Of a stretch of 64,000 bases of DNA, positions 59,922 through 64,000 are shown piece by piece. Source of the stretch: JANOSH01 sp031415695 (GTDB lineage Bacteria > Actinomycetota > Acidimicrobiia > Acidimicrobiales > Ilumatobacteraceae); the NCBI GenBank assembly GCA_031415695.1, contig JANOSH010000022.1:149217-213216 (forward strand), written 5' to 3'. The position numbers and the translations under genes were made by a program. The first letter of the stretch is position 1, and the number at the start of each line of letters is the position of its first letter. A model generated the notes under the pieces. The model made no database searches. It was not told the origin of the DNA and saw nothing but the letters and a program-made list of their open reading frames with translations.

Positions 59922-62752
59922 GCTCGCAGGGTTCCCAACAGGGCCGAAAGCTCGTCGTCCAGGCTCACTGACCCACGTGTTGAGTACGGTTTGAATTGGG
60001 CGGAAAAACCTGACTGGTGATCGTGGACCACAGCACCCGCCGGACGACCAGCTGCTCGGGCCAGCCGCGCCGCTTGACGCGAACCGATGATCGTGTACGA
60101 CTGTTCCTCGGACATCGCTAGTGCCACACGATGCCTCACGAGCGAATCCAAATGACGAGCGGCTAACACAAGTTCCAGTAGGCCGACTGAGCCAGCTCCC
60201 AAGATCACGTGAACGCCAAAGGCCGGACCTTGCATAAGTACTCGACGCAGACCAAGCGCCAACGGCGAGTCGACGAATCCGTATTCGTCGGCTAAGCGCT
60301 GCAACGAGCCAACCCTATCGAGATCATTAAGCACCACAATGAGCGACGCAGACGTTGGTTCGTCGTCGGCTGCTCGGCTGATGCGTCGGTCGAGTTCGTC
60401 GATGGTGTCGCGCACCAAAACCGCAATGGCGTCGGCCGAACGCGAAACGCGCGTGACGTACCCGGCGGCCGAGAGCCCGCCAGCTACGTCGGCAAGCAAA
60501 CGAGACGTCGGAATCCCCGTTGGACCAGCATCACCAACCCAAACTCGCAGCCCAAATGGAGACGCACTCAAGGCACACGTTGCCACAAAGGTTGCCAACA
60601 TCGCATGCCGCTCTGACGGATCACCGCCAACCACAGCCAAATGACTGGTTGGGGTTCGATCAAGCATGATCGACACGTGGCCATCAAGGCCGAGGCTCTG
60701 ACCAACCCAGCCGAGAAGTGGCAGCTGGTCGGCGACCCAGGTATCGATGCCGAGCCCACCGTCGGCGGTTGTGCGCCGCGCAAGATCGGCAAGCGTTGCG
60801 GGGTCCAACCATGATCCGGTCGCCAACCGTTGCACCAGAGGGTTGCCCAATACTCCGGGCACGGCGTCGCCCTGCAAAAACACACAGTCGGGAATGGTGA
60901 GATTCCCACGGAGTCTGGCGCGAGCCGCCACCTCGCGCACGAGGCTATTTCGCCGGCCCGGCGACAACCGACTTGCTAGGCCAGCCAGGTTCGCCTCGTC
61001 GTCGCCCCCACGATCGTTAACGACGATTCGGCCTACGGACGTGCACTGTTCTGCAACCAGGCGGCGACCGCGCAGGCTGAACTCTGACAACGACGACACA
61101 TCGGCTTGTGAGAGTTGCATGACGGCCCGAAGATGGAGGCTGCCGAACAAATCGGCATGATTGCCAAGATCAGTGGCGTCGAGCCGCGACGCACAGAGCA
61201 ACAGATGAATACCGGTCCTGCGCCCGTCTTTCACAAGTCGATTCAGGTACTCAGCGGCTCCATCGGTGGGATCACCGGAAAAGATGTCGGTCCAGTCGTC
61301 GATAACCACGAGTAGGCGAGCCATTGATCCGAGGGCCTGGCCACGCTGTCGGTAGTCGGAAAAGTCGTGTGCACCGGCTTCGGTAAACGTCGATTGACGC
61401 TGGTCCAGCTCGGTCACGAGTGTGGCGAGTATGTCGAGGGCAACCGGTGCAGCGGTACGCACTGACACGAGAGCTGCGTGCGGAAGGTCTCGATAGACCT
61501 GGAAGTCGGATCCGTGTGGACCGTCGATCAGATACAGATGCAATTCTTCGGGGTTGTACCGCACCGACAATCCACAGATGAAGTTGTCGAGCAGGGTTGA
61601 GCGACCAGCACCTCGCATCGCCGCCAGAGCCCCGTGACTGCATTGTCGCGATGTCATCTGGTCGGCGCCGAACCACATACGCAAGGGGTGGCCGGATCCG
61701 TGTCTTCCAATGGGGGCAGCTATCTGCTCATCGGCGCTGTGTTCCCACCAACTGTCGGACGGCAGCCCGGCTACGTCGTCCCACGACAAGATTCGCGTGT
61801 CGACGGCCGACGACTGAATGCGATCGAGAATCACATCTTGCACCACGCTCGGCGGCGCACCATCGAGCACGACCGAGACAGGAATTCCCCCGATGGAGCT
61901 ATTCAGCTCATCGAGATTGACACGATTAGCCGACGAAAACCGGTAACGGTCGAACGACGTATCGCGTTGGTCATTGTGTTCGTGCACGATGAGATACACA
62001 CCACAGCGCGGCCCGATCTCGGCAATTCGTTCAAGGGCATCGGCGGTTCGATGGTCGTAGCCAAGGGGGAATCCTGCAGCGGCCACGAGGTGGTACGGCT
62101 CGTTCAGCCGCACATCGAGGGGTACGTCCTCGAAGGTCGGGTGACGTGAATCGAGATAAGCGGACTGCCGACGTTCGATGAGCGCAAGCACGACGTCGAG
62201 ATCTCGACGCAGATCGCCAGTCGAGGTTGTGAGATCGGCCAGCGAGGACGAGAAGGGAAACGCCCCTACACCCGCCGGATCAAGCAGGGTGATTCTTGAA
62301 CGACCACCCAGAAGCGCTGCGGCTCGCACAACAAGCGAATGCATCAGCCCAACAGCGGTCGTTACGTTCTCGGAGGTTGTGCTTGTAACGCACAGCGCAC
62401 GCCCGGAACCAAGGAGTGGAACCATGGCCGGCACGCCGAGGAGTTGGCCCGTACGTTGCTCTCGATACTCGCCGACACGCACTGCCGACGTGTCGACAGG
62501 TAGCAACGGATCCCAGCCAGCCCATCGCTCAAGGCTCCACCGTGCTGTAGCCGGGCCCGACGTGATGGCGTTGACAGCTTCGAGATCGCTTCGGGTTCGC
62601 TGGAGTCGTTCGGCTATCTCGTGCGAGGCAGGGGCACCAAGTTCACGAGCACGATTTCCCAACCCGCCAACCACAAGACGATGGTCGGAGATGGCGTCTT
62701 CCAAAGCAGCCATCTCGGCTTCGAACTCTTTGAGTTTCGGGCGGGTCTGCAT
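59888..62752 (-). CDS. Triple-lobed FtsK/SpoIIIE-like ATPase with degenerate P-loops
   Basis: The protein has 954 residues. Residues 1 to 60 are coiled coil. Three RecA-like lobes can be traced. The first (about 100 to 330) has LLGSGRALCVTSTTSENVTT where a P-loop would be. The second (about 340 to 600) has HGALAAMRGAGRSTLLDNFI with Arg instead of the Walker A Lys, and Walker B RLLVVIDDW. The third (about 630 to 954) has LAVVGGDPSERHAMLATFV, again without GKS. The layout recalls EccC of type VII secretion and FtsK pumps. Substrate and function are unknown. Confidence 0.8.
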   Translation of the reverse strand: MQTRPKLKEFEAEMAALEDAISDHRLVVGGLGNRARELGAPASHEIAERLQRTRSDLEAVNAITSGPATARWSLERWAGWDPLLPVDTSAVRVGEYREQRTGQLLGVPAMVPLLGSGRALCVTSTTSENVTTAVGLMHSLVVRAAALLGGRSRITLLDPAGVGAFPFSSSLADLTTSTGDLRRDLDVVLALIERRQSAYLDSRHPTFEDVPLDVRLNEPYHLVAAAGFPLGYDHRTADALERIAEIGPRCGVYLIVHEHNDQRDTSFDRYRFSSANRVNLDELNSSIGGIPVSVVLDGAPPSVVQDVILDRIQSSAVDTRILSWDDVAGLPSDSWWEHSADEQIAAPIGRHGSGHPLRMWFGADQMTSRQCSHGALAAMRGAGRSTLLDNFICGLSVRYNPEELHLYLIDGPHGSDFQVYRDLPHAALVSVRTAAPVALDILATLVTELDQRQSTFTEAGAHDFSDYRQRGQALGSMARLLVVIDDWTDIFSGDPTDGAAEYLNRLVKDGRRTGIHLLLCASRLDATDLGNHADLFGSLHLRAVMQLSQADVSSLSEFSLRGRRLVAEQCTSVGRIVVNDRGGDDEANLAGLASRLSPGRRNSLVREVAARARLRGNLTIPDCVFLQGDAVPGVLGNPLVQRLATGSWLDPATLADLARRTTADGGLGIDTWVADQLPLLGWVGQSLGLDGHVSIMLDRTPTSHLAVVGGDPSERHAMLATFVATCALSASPFGLRVWVGDAGPTGIPTSRLLADVAGGLSAAGYVTRVSRSADAIAVLVRDTIDELDRRISRAADDEPTSASLIVVLNDLDRVGSLQRLADEYGFVDSPLALGLRRVLMQGPAFGVHVILGAGSVGLLELVLAARHLDSLVRHRVALAMSEEQSYTIIGSRQAARLARAAGRPAGAVVHDHQSGFSAQFKPYSTRGSVSLDDELSALLGTLRAWGDDRRFDKP

Positions 62753-62756
62753 CGTG

Positions 62757-63200
62757 CTACCGCAGGACCTGGATCAAGACGATACCGACAACGGACGCCA
62801 CGAAAACCGACAGCGACGCCGCCACGTTCCAGTACCGATGCCGACGGTCCTTCTGATCGAGATACTCGATACGGCTCACACGAAGCTCGGACGTCTTGGC
62901 CTGCAACTCGCCAACCTCGACCGCTACCCGCCTCTGTATACCGAGCAGTTCGTCGGTGGCCGTCGCCCCTACCGGCACCGCCAACGGCACGGGATCGGAA
63001 CCCATTCCGTATTCGGCCGTGACGCGGCCAAGTTCGTCGGCGAGTGCCGCCACCTGATCGTGAAGTCCCCACAGCTCGGCCCGTGCGCTGAGGGTGGGAA
63101 GGATGAGATCGGGAAACGCCGGATGCAGCGCACTCGGAGCAGACGTGGACGGCGGCAAGCTCGTCCAGTCAGACACATCGGTTACCTCGCTCACACTCAC
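62757..63200 (-). CDS. Small tail-anchored membrane protein of the FtsK-like operon
   Basis: The protein has 147 residues. The first 125 are soluble and helical (LHDQVAALADELGRVTAEYG, ELLGIQRRVAVEVGELQAKT). The last 20 form a membrane helix (VAASLSVFVASVVGIVLIQV). It is the first gene of the operon; the ATPase gene starts 4 bases after its stop. It could tether the ATPase to the membrane. No family is recognised. Confidence 0.7.
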   Translation of the reverse strand: MSVSEVTDVSDWTSLPPSTSAPSALHPAFPDLILPTLSARAELWGLHDQVAALADELGRVTAEYGMGSDPVPLAVPVGATATDELLGIQRRVAVEVGELQAKTSELRVSRIEYLDQKDRRHRYWNVAASLSVFVASVVGIVLIQVLR

Positions 63201-63317
63201 CTCCTCGTCCAGTCACCCTATGTGGGCAAGTCACCATGTTCGCATGTCTGTCGCCAACTGAAAACCCTCTTGACGGAACCGAGACGAACCTGACGCCTCT
63301 GGCGACCGCCATTTTTC

Positions 63318-63371
63318 CGACTCAGAGTCGAAACCTTGCCTTCCTCCGAGCACACTTTCGACTCTGAGTCG
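63318..63371. promoter_or_regulatory. Pair of 13-bp palindromes CGACTCWGAGTCG
   Basis: CGACTCAGAGTCG at 63318..63330 and CGACTCTGAGTCG at 63359..63371 are each palindromic about the central base and are reverse complements of one another. Their starts are 41 bp apart, close to four helical turns. They lie about 118 to 171 bases upstream of the FtsK-like operon and downstream of rpsJ. A dimeric repressor or activator could bind both on one face of the helix. Confidence 0.8.
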
Positions 63372-63411
63372 CGATAGCCGGTTTCCTGCGGCACTACGGA
63401 CTGGCAACGAC

Positions 63412-63441
63412 GAGGGCCGAGCCGCTAACGGCCCGGCCCTC
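63412..63441 (-). terminator. Strong GC-rich hairpin downstream of rpsJ
   Basis: GAGGGCCG at 63412..63419 pairs with CGGCCCTC at 63434..63441, and inner GCCG and CGGC extend the stem around a CTAA loop. The hairpin lies about 80 bases after the rpsJ stop on the reverse strand. No T-run follows, as is common for actinobacterial terminators. The rest of 63201..63522 has no gene. Confidence 0.65.
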
Positions 63442-63522
63442 ACTCAACTTCCTGTCCGGCCTACAGCTAGGCCGTACCTTCGGTACCACGGCCTACGGCC
63501 TGCATACGCCTATCGCTGCGCT

Positions 63523-63837
63523 CTAGGCGTTCTGGATTTTGATTTCGATATCGACTCCGGCCGGCAGTTCGATGCGCTGCAGGCTGTCAATGGTCTTGGC
63601 GGTTGGATTGACGATGTCGATCAGCCGCTTGTGGATGCGCATCTCGAAGTGCTCGCGCGAATCTTTGTACTTATGAGGCGACCGAATCACTGTGTAACGG
63701 TGCTTCGAGGTCGGCAACGGGATAGGGCCACGAATGGTGGCCTGGGTTCGAGTAACGGTCTCGACAATTTTCTTGGTCGAGGTGTCGATGATCTCGTGAT
63801 CGTATGCCTTCAAACGAATGCGAATGCTCTGTGCCAT
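63523..63837 (-). CDS. rpsJ: Ribosomal protein S10
   Basis: The protein has 104 residues: AQSIRIRLKAYDHEIIDTST, GPIPLPTSKHRYTVIRSPHK, and REHFEMRIHKRLIDIVNPT. This is bacterial uS10, a 30S protein that also acts in antitermination as NusE. It follows tuf after 12 bases. In many genomes rplC follows directly; here the next genes are the FtsK-like operon, so the str-type group ends with rpsJ. Confidence 0.97.
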   Translation of the reverse strand: MAQSIRIRLKAYDHEIIDTSTKKIVETVTRTQATIRGPIPLPTSKHRYTVIRSPHKYKDSREHFEMRIHKRLIDIVNPTAKTIDSLQRIELPAGVDIEIKIQNA

Positions 63838-63849
63838 GGTGGTCAGTCC

Positions 63850-64000
63850 CTACTTCAGAATCTTGGTGACACGGCCGGCGCCCACAGTACGACCACCCTC
63901 ACGAATGGCGAACCGCAAACCCTCATCCATGGCAATCGGCTTACCCAACTCAATCTTCATCGTCACATTGTCACCAGGCATAACCATCTCCGTACCCTCC
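63850..64000 (-). CDS. tuf: Elongation factor Tu, C-terminal end
   Basis: About 49 residues are visible, with EMVMPGDNVTMKIELGKPIA and RFAIREGGRTVGAGRVTKIL, the conserved end of EF-Tu domain 3. The stop at 63850..63852 is followed by rpsJ 12 bases later. The gene continues beyond the window. Confidence 0.97.
   Translation of the reverse strand, partial: EGTEMVMPGDNVTMKIELGKPIAMDEGLRFAIREGGRTVGAGRVTKILK

Noticed and set aside
62178..63293. Long forward open frame of about 370 codons opposite the FtsK-like operon.
   Set aside because: Its translation is Arg/Ser-rich with no domain, while the reverse frames show coherent coiled-coil, ATPase and membrane features. It is a high-GC shadow.

Overview
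The window looks like chromosome from a high-GC actinobacterium. An Acidimicrobiia-type organism is my inference, based on the Thr/Ala/Pro-rich lipoprotein, the style of the toxin-antitoxin genes and the general codon use; there is no rRNA gene here to settle it. The right edge is anchored by conserved core genes, the 3' end of tuf (EF-Tu) and rpsJ (ribosomal protein S10). Almost everything else is accessory DNA.

Region 1 (1 to about 25,750) is an exopolysaccharide/O-antigen-like locus. It holds the start of a chain-length determinant gene, two glutamine-dependent asparagine-synthetase-like amidotransferases, at least five glycosyltransferases, a Wzy-like polymerase, a Wzx-like flippase, several methyltransferases, UDP-GlcNAc 2-epimerase, a nucleotide-sugar dehydrogenase, a fused alcohol dehydrogenase/Gfo-Idh oxidoreductase, a heparinase-like protein, an epimerase and a WecA-like initiating transferase. 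Most neighbours overlap by 4 bp, so they are translationally coupled. Decay is visible: a methyltransferase broken by several frameshifts around a 6x AAGC microsatellite, and a degenerate second copy of the flippase 5' end.

Region 2 (about 25,890 to 37,360) is a double RiPP locus of lasso-peptide type. Two tiny precursors (31549..31692 on + and 32328..32444 on -) have identical leader geometry (Tyr -17, Pro -14, Thr -2) and cores that start with Gly and carry an Asn7-Asp8-Gly9 motif. Each lies next to its own lasso-cyclase-type asparagine synthase homologue. The left half adds a PqqD-like B1 protein, a PRMT-like methyltransferase and an HPr-kinase-like protein. The right half supplies B1, the B2 transglutaminase-like protease and an ABC exporter. 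A nucleotidyltransferase and a second HPr-kinase-like gene flank the locus.

Region 3 (37,500 to about 50,600) is a defence and toxin-antitoxin island: an AlbA/Schlafen-type regulator with a perfect inverted repeat at its start, HigBA-like, MazEF-like and PIN-type modules, a Fic protein, and a Uma2 nuclease. Around these lie many decayed copies: PIN fragments, nucleotidyltransferase fragments, three copies of one small toxin family, and a near-identical 125-bp repeat.

Region 4 (50,850 to 58,550) has a lipoprotein, a second Uma2 protein, a radical SAM protein with a PqqD-like tail, a truncated HPr-kinase-like gene beside an AAA-ATPase remnant, a large DUF4012 membrane protein coupled to another PqqD-like gene, and a short sugar transferase. 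Region 5 (58,650 to 63,200) is a tightly coupled four-gene operon of unknown function built around a triple-lobed FtsK/SpoIIIE-like ATPase with degenerate P-loops. It is preceded by a pair of matched 13-bp palindromes and the tuf-rpsJ end.
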